64,000 bases of DNA from Gemmatimonas sp. (GTDB lineage: Bacteria > Gemmatimonadota > Gemmatimonadetes > Gemmatimonadales > Gemmatimonadaceae). The notes below the pieces were generated by a model. It was not told where the DNA came from and made no database searches. It saw only the letters and a program-made list of their open reading frames with translations. Below, piece after piece: positions 34,828-43,588 of this stretch; within the stretch, counting starts at the first letter, position 1; every line of letters starts with the position of its first letter. The translations under genes and the position numbers were made by a program. The stretch covers positions 56,047-120,046 of the forward strand of contig JAABRT010000003.1 in assembly GCA_011390805.1 (NCBI GenBank), written 5' to 3'.

Positions 34828-36309
34828 ATGTCCTTGTCGTCCATAAAAGCTGATTGGTTCTCGAACATCCGAAACGAGTTGCTCGCCGGCCTCGTTGTCG
34901 CGCTGGCACTCATTCCGGAGGCAATTGCCTTCTCGATTATCGCCGGCGTAGATCCCAAAGTCGGCCTCTACGCCTCCTTCATCATCGCAACCGTTATCGC
35001 GTTCACGGGCGGCCGCCCCGGCATGATCACCGCCGCCACGGGCGCCATGGCGCTGCTGATGGTGACGCTCGTGCGTAATCACGGGCTGGAATACCTGCTG
35101 GCCGCGACCGTGCTCACCGGCATTCTACAGATCATCGCGGGCGTCGTGCGTCTTGGGGCGCTCATGCGTTTCGTCTCGCGCTCGGTGATCACCGGCTTCG
35201 TCAACGCGTTGGCCATTCTGATCTTCCTCGCGCAGATTCCGGAGATCGCGATGGCATCGACAACCGGCTACGCGATGATTCTTGGCGGCCTCGGCATCAT
35301 CTATCTGCTTCCCTACGTCACGAAGGCCGTGCCGTCTCCACTGGTGGCCATCGTCGTCCTGACGGGCCTCGCTGTGGGATTGGGTCTCGACGTGCGAACG
35401 GTAGGCGATATGGGCCTCTTGCCCGATTCACTCCCGGTGCTGGCGCTGCCTCAGGTACCACTCAATCTCGAGACGCTGCAGATCATCTTTCCGGTCGCCC
35501 TCACGCTGACGGCGGTGGGCCTGTTGGAGTCCATGATGACCGCCACGATTGTGGATGACCTGACCGATACGTCGAGCAACAAGAATCGAGAGTGCGTGGG
35601 CCAAGGGCTCGCGAACGTCGCCGCTGGCTTTGTGGGTGGCATGGCGGGGTGTGCGATGATCGGACAATCCGTCATCAACGTGAAATCGGGCGGACGCGGA
35701 CGATTGTCCACCCTTGCCTCCGGCGTGCTTTTGCTCGCCATGATTCTTTTCCTCGGCGATTGGGTGGCCCGTATCCCCATGGCCGCACTGGTCGCCGTGA
35801 TGATCATGGTATCCATCGGCACCTTTAGTTGGGCGTCTATCACCGGACTGCGTGAGCACCCATGGAACTCGAGTGTGGTGATGCTGGCCACCGTGTTCGT
35901 CGTGGTGGCCACCCACGATCTCGCGAAAGGCGTGCTGGTTGGCGTGTTGCTCAGCGGCTTCTTCTTCGCGAACAAGGTGGGTCGCCTGCTGGCCGTGTAC
36001 TCAACTACGGTCGACGAAGGGCGGGTACGCGAATACCGCGTGCTCGGTCAGATATTCTTCGCCTCGGCCGACCGGTTTATTGCCTCGTTCGATTACAAGG
36101 AGGTCATCGCGCAGGTACGGATCGATGTCTCAAACGCTCACTTCTGGGACATCACGGGGGTGAGCGCGCTCGACCGCGTGGTGATCAAGTTCCGGCGCGA
36201 GGGCACCGACGTGGAGGTGATCGGCCTTAACGACGCCAGCGCTACGATGGTAGACAAGTTCGCTTTGCACGACAAGAGCGATGGCGTCGAACTACTGGGG
36301 GCGCACTGA
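34828..36309 (+). CDS. SulP family anion transporter with STAS domain
   Basis: A 493-residue membrane protein. The transport core starts [20 protein letters not shown], a SulP signature, and has about 10-12 transmembrane segments rich in Gly and Ala, including [20 protein letters not shown]. The C-terminal STAS domain (about residues 395-493) has [20 protein letters not shown]. SulP proteins move sulfate, bicarbonate or dicarboxylates. The bicarbonate/Na type cannot be told from the sulfate type here. The stop is 2 bp from the usp start, so the two form an operon. Confidence 0.92.
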   Translation: MSLSSIKADWFSNIRNELLAGLVVALALIPEAIAFSIIAGVDPKVGLYASFIIATVIAFTGGRPGMITAATGAMALLMVTLVRNHGLEYLLAATVLTGILQIIAGVVRLGALMRFVSRSVITGFVNALAILIFLAQIPEIAMASTTGYAMILGGLGIIYLLPYVTKAVPSPLVAIVVLTGLAVGLGLDVRTVGDMGLLPDSLPVLALPQVPLNLETLQIIFPVALTLTAVGLLESMMTATIVDDLTDTSSNKNRECVGQGLANVAAGFVGGMAGCAMIGQSVINVKSGGRGRLSTLASGVLLLAMILFLGDWVARIPMAALVAVMIMVSIGTFSWASITGLREHPWNSSVVMLATVFVVVATHDLAKGVLVGVLLSGFFFANKVGRLLAVYSTTVDEGRVREYRVLGQIFFASADRFIASFDYKEVIAQVRIDVSNAHFWDITGVSALDRVVIKFRREGTDVEVIGLNDASATMVDKFALHDKSDGVELLGAH

Positions 36310-36311
36310 CC

Positions 36312-37187
36312 ATGAGCACGATGATTCATCACGAACAACGCGTGCTGGCCTGCGTGGACAAGTCACATTTCGCCGAGTATGTCACAGACTACGCCGCGTG
36401 GTGCGCAGAGCGAATGTCGCTCCCGCTCGAGCTGCTGCATGTGCTGGAGCAGCATCCGGACTGGGGGCAACCGGCTGACCACAGCGGCGCCATCGGATTT
36501 GAGGCGCAAGATGCGCTGATGGAGACGCTGGTTGTCGGCGAGGGCGCAGCAAACCGGGATGCCCGTGAGCGAGGCCGTCTCTTCCTTACAGGGTTGAGCG
36601 CGCGCGCCTCGAAGGCTGGCGTCTCGAATACCAGCATTCGCCAGCGATACGGCGATCTCGCACCCACGCTCGCGGAGCAGGAACCAGGAGTCGAGCTCTT
36701 TGTCCTCGGTCGTCGTGGCGAATCGGCCGAAAGCACGGGGCGAGATCTGGGCCGTAACCTGGAAACGGTGGTCCGTGGGCTGCAGCGTCCCATTCTTGCC
36801 GTGTCAGAGCCATTTGTGACCCCGAAGCGTGTGATGATTGCGTTCGACGGAAGCGCGATCACACGGCGTGGCGTGGCGCTGGTCGCCTCGAGTCCCCTGT
36901 TCCGCGGCTTATCGTGCGACATTGTGATGGCTGGTGACCTGGGCCGGCGCGGCGCGGCCACTCTCGAGGCGGCCACTCGCGAGCTGCAGGAGGCCGGGCT
37001 TGAGACAGAGCCACTTACAGTTTCGGGCGATCCGGAGCGCGCGATTGTCTCGGCCATAAAATCTCGCGCCGCCGATCTGCTGATCATGGGCGCCTACAGC
37101 CACTCATGGTGGCGGAATTTGATCAAGGGCAGTCGCACCTCCGACTTGCTTCGTGCGGCGAAGGTCCCAACGCTTTTGCTTCGGTAG
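36312..37187 (+). CDS. Universal stress protein, tandem UspA domains
   Basis: A 291-residue protein with two Usp domains. The first (about 1-150) starts HEQRVLACVDKSHFAEYVTD. The second starts KRVMIAFDGSAITRRGV and ends with the ATP-binding style DLLIMGAYSHSWWRNLIKGS plus TSDLLRAAKVPTLLLR, matching G-2x-G-9x-G(S/T). Tandem Usp proteins often accompany SulP transporters in bacteria and probably regulate them or act in energy stress; this is inference from context. The start ATG lies 3 bp after the sulP stop. Confidence 0.9.
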   Translation: MSTMIHHEQRVLACVDKSHFAEYVTDYAAWCAERMSLPLELLHVLEQHPDWGQPADHSGAIGFEAQDALMETLVVGEGAANRDARERGRLFLTGLSARASKAGVSNTSIRQRYGDLAPTLAEQEPGVELFVLGRRGESAESTGRDLGRNLETVVRGLQRPILAVSEPFVTPKRVMIAFDGSAITRRGVALVASSPLFRGLSCDIVMAGDLGRRGAATLEAATRELQEAGLETEPLTVSGDPERAIVSAIKSRAADLLIMGAYSHSWWRNLIKGSRTSDLLRAAKVPTLLLR

Positions 37188-37314
37188 CACAGACGAGCGG
37201 ACAACAAATGGCGGGGAGATGCATCGCGAAGGCGTCCTTAGTTCTGGTGCGCACGGCGCTCTCCCCCGCCCCCCCCTCACTCAAGGACCGTTGGCAGGTC
37301 CCCGCAACGAGCCG

Positions 37315-38097
37315 TTATCCCATTACTACGTACGAGCGCACACACGGATCGAGCTCGTCAAGGGAACAGGACTGCCCGAGGGCCAGCAAGTCAGGATCGC
37401 CGTTCCAGCGCCCGCTTGAGAGGCAGTCCTGTAGACCGACGGATGTCAACAGGCGGAAACCGACGCCACGAAGTGCCGCACAGCACTCGACAAACGCCGC
37501 GTATGAGTGAATGGCCGCAAGGATTCGGGCGTGCGTCGGAATCGTTTTGCCCATGCCTCGCAAAACCCCGCCCTCGGCACCTTCGACGTCGATCTTCATG
37601 ACGGTGGGTGGCTCGCATGCTCCCGCCTGAATCAGCGACGCGCCCCGGGTGACGCTTACGACTTCATCGCCGCCGCCGAGCGCGAGCATTTTGGATGTGC
37701 CGTCTCCGCCGAACGTGGTCTGCCCTTCAAAATCGCTAAGTGCGAGCGGCGACACCTGTGCGTTACCGACTCCATTCCAGGCGAGGTGCCGATTGAGCAG
37801 CGCGCGGTTTTCAACCGAAGGCTCAAACGCAAAGACGCGACCGCTCGCTCCTGCGCGCTGCGCCGCGCACAACGTCATGTAGCCATGGTGCGCACCGACG
37901 TCCCAGACGCTGTCGCCTGGCTGCACAAGCGAGGCGAATACGCGCATTTGCTCGCTACTCCGGAGTCCGGTCGCGTAACCGCTCCCGGCACTGGCCACGC
38001 TCCACAGCCGGCCGCGATTTTCTCCCGAAAGTATAGGCACCGGCAATCGGCCTGCGAAGGGCAGCAACGCCCGGCTTACTACGCGAGGAAGTCTCAT
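37315..38097 (-). CDS. FkbM family methyltransferase
   Basis: A 260-residue SAM-dependent methyltransferase. The SAM site is DSVWDVGAHHGYMTLCAA (motif I, about residues 63-80), then GRVFAFEPSVENRALL, and the FkbM-typical VMKIDVEGAEGGVLRGM. FkbM enzymes methylate hydroxyl groups of polyketides, glycans or lipids. The substrate is unknown, and no polysaccharide genes are adjacent. The gene lies at the end of the first queG-bounded module, convergent with usp (127 bp apart). The opposite strand is also open here; I consider that a shadow. Confidence 0.87.
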   Translation of the reverse strand: MRLPRVVSRALLPFAGRLPVPILSGENRGRLWSVASAGSGYATGLRSSEQMRVFASLVQPGDSVWDVGAHHGYMTLCAAQRAGASGRVFAFEPSVENRALLNRHLAWNGVGNAQVSPLALSDFEGQTTFGGDGTSKMLALGGGDEVVSVTRGASLIQAGACEPPTVMKIDVEGAEGGVLRGMGKTIPTHARILAAIHSYAAFVECCAALRGVGFRLLTSVGLQDCLSSGRWNGDPDLLALGQSCSLDELDPCVRSYVVMG

Positions 38098-38520
38098 CAG
38101 AGTCTCTCCCGACTTCCCCCGCGGCTACACGACGCATCGGCTGAAGCCCGATATCAGTTTGGTCAGTTGGTGTATGCAGTTCGCGAGTTTCACGAAATAC
38201 GCGGCCATTGCATATAATCAGTGTGCCGGTCGCTTGGGCAAGCTTGTGCTCGCATGCCCGGTCCGACGGAGTCGGCGCGATGAGAAGGCCCGCAAGAACA
38301 GTCGCTCGGCGAGCGACGTCTTGAATCCCAGTGAGTAGCGACCTGCCCACGATGGCGCCCCCCGTCTTCTCCTCGACCTTTATGGGGCCCACCTCTTTTA
38401 GCTGCTCAACGAAGACGAGGGAAAGAAGGTCGGCAGTCCGCACATCTTCGGCGAGCTAACTCTTTACCTGCCTGAGAGTTCGGGCACCGGTCGACAAAGG
38501 GATTTCAAAATGGTTATACC
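38098..38520. other. 423-bp region between fkbM and the queG fragment, no gene recognised
   Basis: A minus-strand frame (38443-37955) covers this stretch and overlaps fkbM by 143 bp in another frame. Its upstream part (VEQLKEVGPIKVEEKTGGAI) has some protein-like character, but I recognise no family. It may be a gene remnant or chance. No repeat or RNA structure stands out. Confidence 0.35.
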
Positions 38521-38762
38521 GACACATCTCCCAGGAGGTGTGTCCGTGGAACATCTCGTTTGCGGCCGAGGTGCGGGAGCCAGCGTTTGCGGCGCGTGAG
38601 GTGATTGCGGATAAAGACCTGTGCACGTTGGCGCATGATATTCTCGCGATGGACGATGACAGATTTCGCGCTGCATTTAAAGGCAGCGCCATGAAACGCG
38701 CGAAGCTGGCTGGCTTGCAGCGGAATGCGCGGGTGGTGCTGGACAACGCTCGCCGACAATAG
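38521..38762 (+). pseudogene. queG 3' fragment (second copy)
   Basis: Homology to queG starts sharply at GACACATC and runs to a TAG. It encodes SFAAEVREPAFAAREVIADK and continues to ARVVLDN. Of the 64 residues from SFAAEV to VLDN, 58 match the intact QueG. Silent differences are frequent, so this is not a recent duplicate of the local gene. It lacks the cobalamin and cluster domains and cannot be functional on its own. It probably marks an insertion boundary. Confidence 0.85.
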
Positions 38763-39044
38763 AACCGGAGGTATACTGGCCGCTGCTGGACGCTGATCTG
38801 TCAGTTGCGTCCATCTATACCCCATCTGCGTTTCCCCTGGTGTCGCGTGCAACGGCGAAAATGCGCTGATCAGGATCGAGCCGCAGCTGTTTTCGCCACG
38901 TCGGATAAACCGATGGTGATCGTGGAGCAGTCCCACTCCACTCGGCCGAACGCTGTATGTAGGCGGACTTCGCTTTTTCGGTCGCGCGAACAATCGACGC
39001 GATACGGCTGCACGCGCGCGATCGCCAGCCATCCACCAGCGCGT

Positions 39045-39756
39045 TCAGTCCAGCGATGCCAGTTGGCGAAACCGACGTGTGACACCTTCGACAAGCCCGG
39101 GCACGCGGCGCGCGTCGGGCAGATTTCCCTCGAGAATCCCGGCGGCCCACGGTGCAGTGAGGAATGCGGCCGTCTCCCTGCAAATGAACTCGCGAACCTC
39201 CGGCGGCGAAGCCTGTACTTCCCCGACTATTTCGGCGCGACCCGCAACTACCGCGACCAAATCCTCAAGATCGTGACTGCTCATTGGATCCGCCGCTCCA
39301 CGCGATGCAAACGCGACCCACTTCGTCGCCAGATACGCGCTCGGTGCTGCGATGCGCACGGCCAGCCCTGGCTCAAGTACGAACTCAGTGGCGCTCTCCA
39401 CTGCGTACGCGTACCAACGGTTGCTGAAGCCGAGAATCTCCTCGTCAAGCGGCATCACGTCCAGAACCAGATCGTCGCGAGCTCGAACGCGGCAGATTGG
39501 AGCACCAGCGCGCTGATCTGGCGCGAATCCCAGCGCCATCAGTCGCATCTGGATGGTTGTGGTATGCCCGGCGCGTCGTCAACGGCACCACCACGTCGAC
39601 ATCATCGGTGGGTCGCATGCGGACCACAGATGCGTCGGTGACGAGGAGCTCTGCTACCTGACCGCCGACGAACACGAACTCTCCAAGCAGCGGTTGCAGT
39701 AGACGAGCCGTCCGAACCAGACGGTCTCGATTGGGGCTGACCGTAGCGCTGATCAT
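39045..39756 (-). pseudogene. Nucleotidyltransferase, AbiEii-like, frameshifted
   Basis: The N-terminal part (from ATG 39756) reads GEFVFVGGQVAELLVTD and RPTDDVDVVVPL, the GG...DxD signature of minimal nucleotidyltransferases used by AbiEii-type toxins. The frame then shifts near 39560: downstream, the -1 frame continues as MRLMALGFAPDQRAGAPICR and the normal C-terminus (LATKWVAFASRG, DLEDLVAVVAGR). Removing one base near the CACAACC run would restore a single ORF. Its start overlaps the upstream HTH gene by 4 bp (ATGA). Either this is an inactivated toxin or there is a base-call error at that spot. Confidence 0.72.
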
Positions 39757-40277
39757 TCCGCCGTTGCCAAGGACGTTGCCGACATAATGCGCTGTTGCAA
39801 CAGTTGCTTGGCGCGAGTGCGCTCGCGTGCGCGTCCAAGGCGCACGGCATCCACGAGCGCGAGCAGTTCGTAGAGCGCGGGATTGTGTTGCGCTGTCATC
39901 GGCGCCGCAGCATACAACGGGAGTACACTCGCGCCGCGGACGCTCCCGGCAACACTGGGCCAAACCAGAGGATCCGACACGCCGAACTCTCCTGCGAGCT
40001 CGCCGGCCGAATGCGCCGTGGGGACACCGCGCGATTCGGCTCCGGCCTCAGCCGGAAAGGCATATGCAACGCCGGATCCGAGAAAGTCCAGCAATGCTGC
40101 TGAGTGCACCAGTTGCGCGTTGGCGAGGACCAACCGTGCGCCACGCAGCCGTCGCACGGCATTGTGCACCTCGCCCTGACTTAGTCCCGTCGCCGCGGAG
40201 AGCGCCGCATACGTCGCGGCAGGCGTCAGAATGAGTTGCAGCGCGACCGCAATGTCTTGTGGCTTCAGTGGTGACAT
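39753..40277 (-). CDS. Winged-helix HTH protein paired with nucleotidyltransferase
   Basis: A 174-residue protein from the ATG at 40277. The N-terminal helix-turn-helix reads ATYAALSAATGLSQGEVHNA with the recognition helix, then VRRLRGARLVL, typical of MarR/IclR-like winged helices. The rest (GVAYAFPAEAGAESRGVPTA, then the C-terminal helical part) fits proteins encoded upstream of AbiEii-like nucleotidyltransferases. In such pairs the HTH partner represses the operon and counters the toxin (type IV toxin-antitoxin). The 4-bp overlap with the nucleotidyltransferase supports this. An alternative start at 40316 would add 13 residues. Confidence 0.75.
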   Translation of the reverse strand: MSPLKPQDIAVALQLILTPAATYAALSAATGLSQGEVHNAVRRLRGARLVLANAQLVHSAALLDFLGSGVAYAFPAEAGAESRGVPTAHSAGELAGEFGVSDPLVWPSVAGSVRGASVLPLYAAAPMTAQHNPALYELLALVDAVRLGRARERTRAKQLLQQRIMSATSLATAE

Positions 40278-40623
40278 GAGTGCAGGGAGTTGACACGAAG
40301 GCTGTTCACACTTCATGAATCTTGAACATTCGCGTCCCCTTGTCAACCGCCACACAAACGCCAAGCTGCGAAGGACGGTAGTCCTCAGTCTCCGTCCGCG
40401 GCGGCTGCGGCCGAAGTCATTGCCTCTCCGAGGGGCAGCGACCCGGTCGCCAGCGCAATCTTGATACCACGGTACTGACACATCATACCGAAGGTGTGCA
40501 CGTGAAACATCTCATTCGCAAGTGAGGTGCGCGAGCCGGCGTTTGCACCGCGTGACGTGATTTCAGCAACGCGCCGTCATTGCCTGCAACTAACGATCCC
40601 GGAAGAAAGGGAGGCAGAGAACG
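40278..40623. other. 346-bp region between the HTH gene and the M56 gene
   Basis: It holds the queG remnant 40477-40562. The remainder shows no coding or RNA features. The promoter of the HTH gene should lie at 40280-40450. Confidence 0.5.
40477..40562 (+). pseudogene. queG remnant (third copy, short)
   Basis: From GACACATC the sequence follows queG for about 85 bp, ending in GTGACGTGATT, after which homology stops. It contains mutations that break the reading frame (an early TGA). It starts at the same point as the copy at 38521. This short remnant marks the right edge of the accessory stretch. Confidence 0.75.
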
Positions 40624-42909
40624 TCACTCGAGGCGGTATCGCACCACATGCGTCTGTCCCGGAGCAACCACGTTCGTGCCCCAGAGACCACTGCCGCGGC
40701 GCACGTACATGCTCGAGTTGTTCGGAACGATCACCGTGCCCACGTACTGCCCGTCGGCCTCAAACACGTCAAACGTCGGGATGTCGCGCCACGAGAGTGG
40801 CGGCGGCGCATCGGCGCGTCTCGGTTGCGTGAGCGTGCGCTCGCTGGCTTCGGCGTAGCGGTGAATCCAGATACGTCCGTCCTCCGCCACCATGATGTCG
40901 CGATACGCGGGCTTCACTCTGGGGATGATCACTCCGTATGACGCGCTTCTCGGTCCATCCTTGTCATAGAACCGGGCCCGCGCGTCCCACTCGGCCCACT
41001 CATCCGGGTGCAATGTGACAGGCGTGAAGTCGCGCTCAATACGCCGTGGCTGTTCGGCGTCGCCATTGATGGTAAACGCATACTCCGCCGAATAGCCCCA
41101 CACCATGCAGCCGGTCGGCGCGAGGTCGTACACGAGCTCGTTGTGAAAGGGAATAAGGTAGGCTTCGGGTGTCATGATCACGAAGCCGCGCTGCGGAGAC
41201 ACACGGGATGCCGGAATGTCGACCGTATCAAGCACATCACCGCGCGCCGAAAGTTTGAGATAGAAGCGATTGCTCGGGCGTGCGACGGAATCGACGGTCA
41301 CCGGTGTACCCACCGGTGGCGGCGGTGTCTCCGTTTGTTTGCGCACACCGAACACGTAGAGGTTTCCATCGGTGTCGACGTGGAAGTCGTTGCCGGTCCA
41401 GTTGCCTCCCACGCGAGACGGTATGCTGCGAAGGAAGGTGCCGTTTGCATCGTACAGTGAGATGCGCTTGTTGAACACGTCGTAGATTGCCAGCTCACCC
41501 GTAGGCGTCACGAGCATGCCGGTGATGTGTTTGAACTCACCGGGACCGGTACCCACGCCTCCCACCGCCTTCACGAACGTCCCGTCCGCGTTGTACATGC
41601 GTACCTGTCGCCGACGATCAGCTTCGTCGGCAACGAAGATCGCTCCGTCGAGTCCAACGGCAATGGCTTCGACTGTACCGAAAGAGTAGTCGGGCGCAGC
41701 GCTGCCGATACGCAACTCCTCCACGATCTCAAGCGCGCGCGACGCATCGCTCGACTGCACCACCACAGCGTTTGCAGCGTCGTAGTCTGATGATCCGTTG
41801 AGATTGCGCGATGCTTGAGTGAGCGCAGACGGCGGGGTAAGCGGCACGGGGCGCACGGCGGCAGCGAGTGCAACAAGTGCAGCCACTATGCCGGCGCTTG
41901 CCAGCACGGTGCGAAGCCGCGGCGCAGCGCGACGACGTGATGAATCGAGAATAGCGCGCATTCTTCCCTCGAGCTGTGAAGGTGTGTGAAGCGACAGGGC
42001 AAGCGCAGCAGCGGGTGTGCGCGTGGAGGTGCGGGCGATTTCTAGCAGATGCGAGGCGTAGTGACGCGGCGGTATGCCTGCGGCGAGAACGCGGTCATCG
42101 CACGCCAGCTCGCGCTCCACGCCGAGTCGGCGTGCGGCCCACCACACGCCGGGATGCATCCAGTACACAGTCCGTGCCATCACCGCCACGACCTGAGTGA
42201 GGCAGTCCCAGCGCATCACATGCGCCAGTTCGTGCAGCATGACGGCGCGTCGTCGCTCTTCGCTCCACGCATTTGCGGCGTCGGGAATGAGGATGGTGGG
42301 TGTGATTATGCCCCACGTCATCGGACTCACCGGCAGGGCGCTGCGCAGCAGCCGCACACGTCGCTTGATACGTAGCGTGCGCCGTGATTCCTCGAGCAGC
42401 CACTGCCAGTCGGGGCTCGTGTCAGGGCGGGTGCTGCGCACAAGGCGCGTGATCACGATTCGCTCCCTCGCGAGTCGTGCAAGCAGGAAGAGCACGCCCG
42501 CGAGATAGATCAGCGCGAGTGCAGCAGTGACGGAATCGCTGGTGAACAAGCCCGGCTTTCGCGGCGGAGTGACGCGTGAGGATTCCGCGCGCGCCTGCTC
42601 TGCCGGCGACTCGAGTGACGAGGCCGGTGATAACGGTGGCGCCGGGGCGACGGAGAGTTCGATGGCTGCTGCCGTGGGCTGCCACACCGGCGCTTGTTTC
42701 ACGGGAAGCGTCCACGTGGGGAGCGTGACCATGGCGATGGGCAGCAGCACAAGGCTCGTCAGGATCGCGGCCCACGCCATATGGCGCATGGCTGCGGAAA
42801 GTCGTCTGGCGAGCAGCATATGTGCGCATGCGGCGACACCGAGCACGATGGTGGTCTTGGCCACCAGAAGCAGTACGGCGTTGCTGATGCTGAGATCGGG
42901 GAGCGTCAT
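40624..42909 (-). CDS. M56 (BlaR1/MecR1-like) peptidase fused to a beta-propeller
   Basis: A 761-residue membrane protein. Its N-terminal half has about four transmembrane helices (NAVLLLVAKTTIVLGVAACA, LALIYLAGVLFLLARL and others) and the M56 motif VMLHELAHVMRWD (HExxH, about residue 226-230). A further helix is near 335-350. The C-terminal half (about 390-761) is a 6-bladed propeller of NHL type: VEAIAVGLDGAIFVADE, GMLVTPTGELAIYDVFNKR, DTDGNLYVFG. In BlaR1 the C-terminal domain senses beta-lactam; here a propeller takes its place and may sense another ligand. Start overlaps the BlaI stop by 4 bp. Confidence 0.9.
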   Translation of the reverse strand: MTLPDLSISNAVLLLVAKTTIVLGVAACAHMLLARRLSAAMRHMAWAAILTSLVLLPIAMVTLPTWTLPVKQAPVWQPTAAAIELSVAPAPPLSPASSLESPAEQARAESSRVTPPRKPGLFTSDSVTAALALIYLAGVLFLLARLARERIVITRLVRSTRPDTSPDWQWLLEESRRTLRIKRRVRLLRSALPVSPMTWGIITPTILIPDAANAWSEERRRAVMLHELAHVMRWDCLTQVVAVMARTVYWMHPGVWWAARRLGVERELACDDRVLAAGIPPRHYASHLLEIARTSTRTPAAALALSLHTPSQLEGRMRAILDSSRRRAAPRLRTVLASAGIVAALVALAAAVRPVPLTPPSALTQASRNLNGSSDYDAANAVVVQSSDASRALEIVEELRIGSAAPDYSFGTVEAIAVGLDGAIFVADEADRRRQVRMYNADGTFVKAVGGVGTGPGEFKHITGMLVTPTGELAIYDVFNKRISLYDANGTFLRSIPSRVGGNWTGNDFHVDTDGNLYVFGVRKQTETPPPPVGTPVTVDSVARPSNRFYLKLSARGDVLDTVDIPASRVSPQRGFVIMTPEAYLIPFHNELVYDLAPTGCMVWGYSAEYAFTINGDAEQPRRIERDFTPVTLHPDEWAEWDARARFYDKDGPRSASYGVIIPRVKPAYRDIMVAEDGRIWIHRYAEASERTLTQPRRADAPPPLSWRDIPTFDVFEADGQYVGTVIVPNNSSMYVRRGSGLWGTNVVAPGQTHVVRYRLE

Positions 42910-43301
42910 GTGTCGGAGCTCTCGTCGCGAGGCTGCTCGAGCAGCCGCGACAGGCGGCGATACTCGGCGTCCGAGAGTTCGACGTCGGAGATGTCGAGCA
43001 GTGCGGCAAAGGTGGCGGCCGGTGACCCGTCAAAGAACGTACGCACCAGCTGACGGAGGGCCGACCGACTGGCGGACTGCACATCGGCCTTGGGGGCGTA
43101 CACGAAACTGGGGCCGTCGTACTCACGCGTAACGTGTCCACGCTCCATCAGAATCTCGAGCAGTTTTCTCACGCTCGACGCGCTGGGCGGGGTGGGCAGC
43201 TCGCGCCGGATTTCCTCGACAGTGGCGCGCTTGCGCCGGTACAGGATCTCCATGATCTGACTCTCGCGCCGGGTGAGGGCGGCACTGCCGGGCTTGGGCA
43301 T
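42906..43301 (-). CDS. BlaI/MecI/CopY family transcriptional repressor
   Basis: A 131-residue winged-helix repressor: LTRRESQIMEILYRRKRAT, VEEIRRELPTPPSASSVRKL (recognition helix) and LEILMERGHVTREYDG, then a helical C-terminus for dimerisation. In the BlaI/BlaR1 system the M56 peptidase triggers cleavage of this repressor; the coupled M56 gene here fits that logic. The likely operator is the palindrome at 43322-43358, just upstream of the start. It probably represses its own operon. No beta-lactamase gene is present, so another target is expected. Confidence 0.9.
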   Translation of the reverse strand: MPKPGSAALTRRESQIMEILYRRKRATVEEIRRELPTPPSASSVRKLLEILMERGHVTREYDGPSFVYAPKADVQSASRSALRQLVRTFFDGSPAATFAALLDISDVELSDAEYRRLSRLLEQPRDESSDT

Positions 43302-43321
43302 GAGCGGAGGAAAAGAGGTGG

Positions 43322-43358
43322 GCGCGAAATTTTTCGCTTATGGCGAAAATATTCGCGC
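43322..43358. promoter_or_regulatory. Candidate operator palindrome for the BlaI-type repressor
   Basis: GCGCGAA-AT-TTTTCGC and GCGAAAA-TA-TTCGCGC flank a 5-base spacer. The two halves are perfect complements, giving two stacked 7-bp inverted repeats. It ends 21 bp before the BlaI ATG and is unusually AT-rich for the region. The sequence differs from the TACA-TGTA operator of staphylococcal BlaI, as expected for a distant relative. Confidence 0.6.
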
Positions 43359-43423
43359 TTCCCTCATCCGGCGTCAAGGGGTGTCCTTGTTTTGCGGCGG
43401 CGCGCGATTCTCGGGGCCACAAC

Positions 43424-43588
43424 ATGACAGAGACTTCCGAAGTCACGGGAAACGGCGCGCAAGGTCACGACCTTGCCGCCGCGCTTCCCTGCGCGCAGCA
43501 CCTTTTGCATCATGAACATGAAGTGCACGCGACGTGGCGTCCTCTGGAGTGTGATGGCTACAAACACGACAATGGGAATGCATCATGA
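43424..43588 (+). CDS. Possible His-rich leader peptide ORF
   Basis: This frame encodes 54 residues including LPCAQHLLHHEHEVHATWRP. Its TGA overlaps the SDR start ATG by 4 bp (43585-43588), so translational coupling is possible. Histidines and a Cys could bind metal. I recognise no family, and the ribosome-binding site is weak (GGGG). It may be non-coding leader. Confidence 0.2.
   Translation: MTETSEVTGNGAQGHDLAAALPCAQHLLHHEHEVHATWRPLECDGYKHDNGNAS

Larger units (their letters stand above)
33741..40562. mobile_element. Accessory island bounded by queG 3'-end copies
   Basis: The 3' end of queG occurs at 33741-33974 (in the intact gene), 38521-38762 and 40477-40562, all in the same orientation. 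Both partial copies start at the GACATC codon pair following Cys235, with a shared 2-base insertion (GACACATC). The intervals carry cargo: dksA-like, sulP, usp and fkbM in the first (4.8 kb); an HTH/nucleotidyltransferase pair in the second (2.0 kb). This is what repeated site-specific or homologous insertion at one site would leave. No integrase is seen. Confidence 0.6.

Noticed and set aside
37188..37314. Terminator between usp and fkbM
   Set aside because: GGCGGGGAGA and TCTCCCCCGCC could pair, but the loop would be nearly 40 bases and there is no T-tract.
37507..38217. Plus-strand 236-residue frame opposite fkbM
   Set aside because: The product is rich in His, Arg and Cys with no motifs, typical of the antisense of a GC-rich gene.
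37955..38443. Minus-strand 162-residue frame upstream of and overlapping fkbM
   Set aside because: It overlaps the well-supported fkbM by 143 bp in another frame, and its tail is low-complexity Arg/Ser-rich. No family is recognised.
38805..39641. Plus-strand 278-residue frame opposite the nucleotidyltransferase
   Set aside because: It is the antisense of a recognisable nucleotidyltransferase. The encoded product shows no motif.
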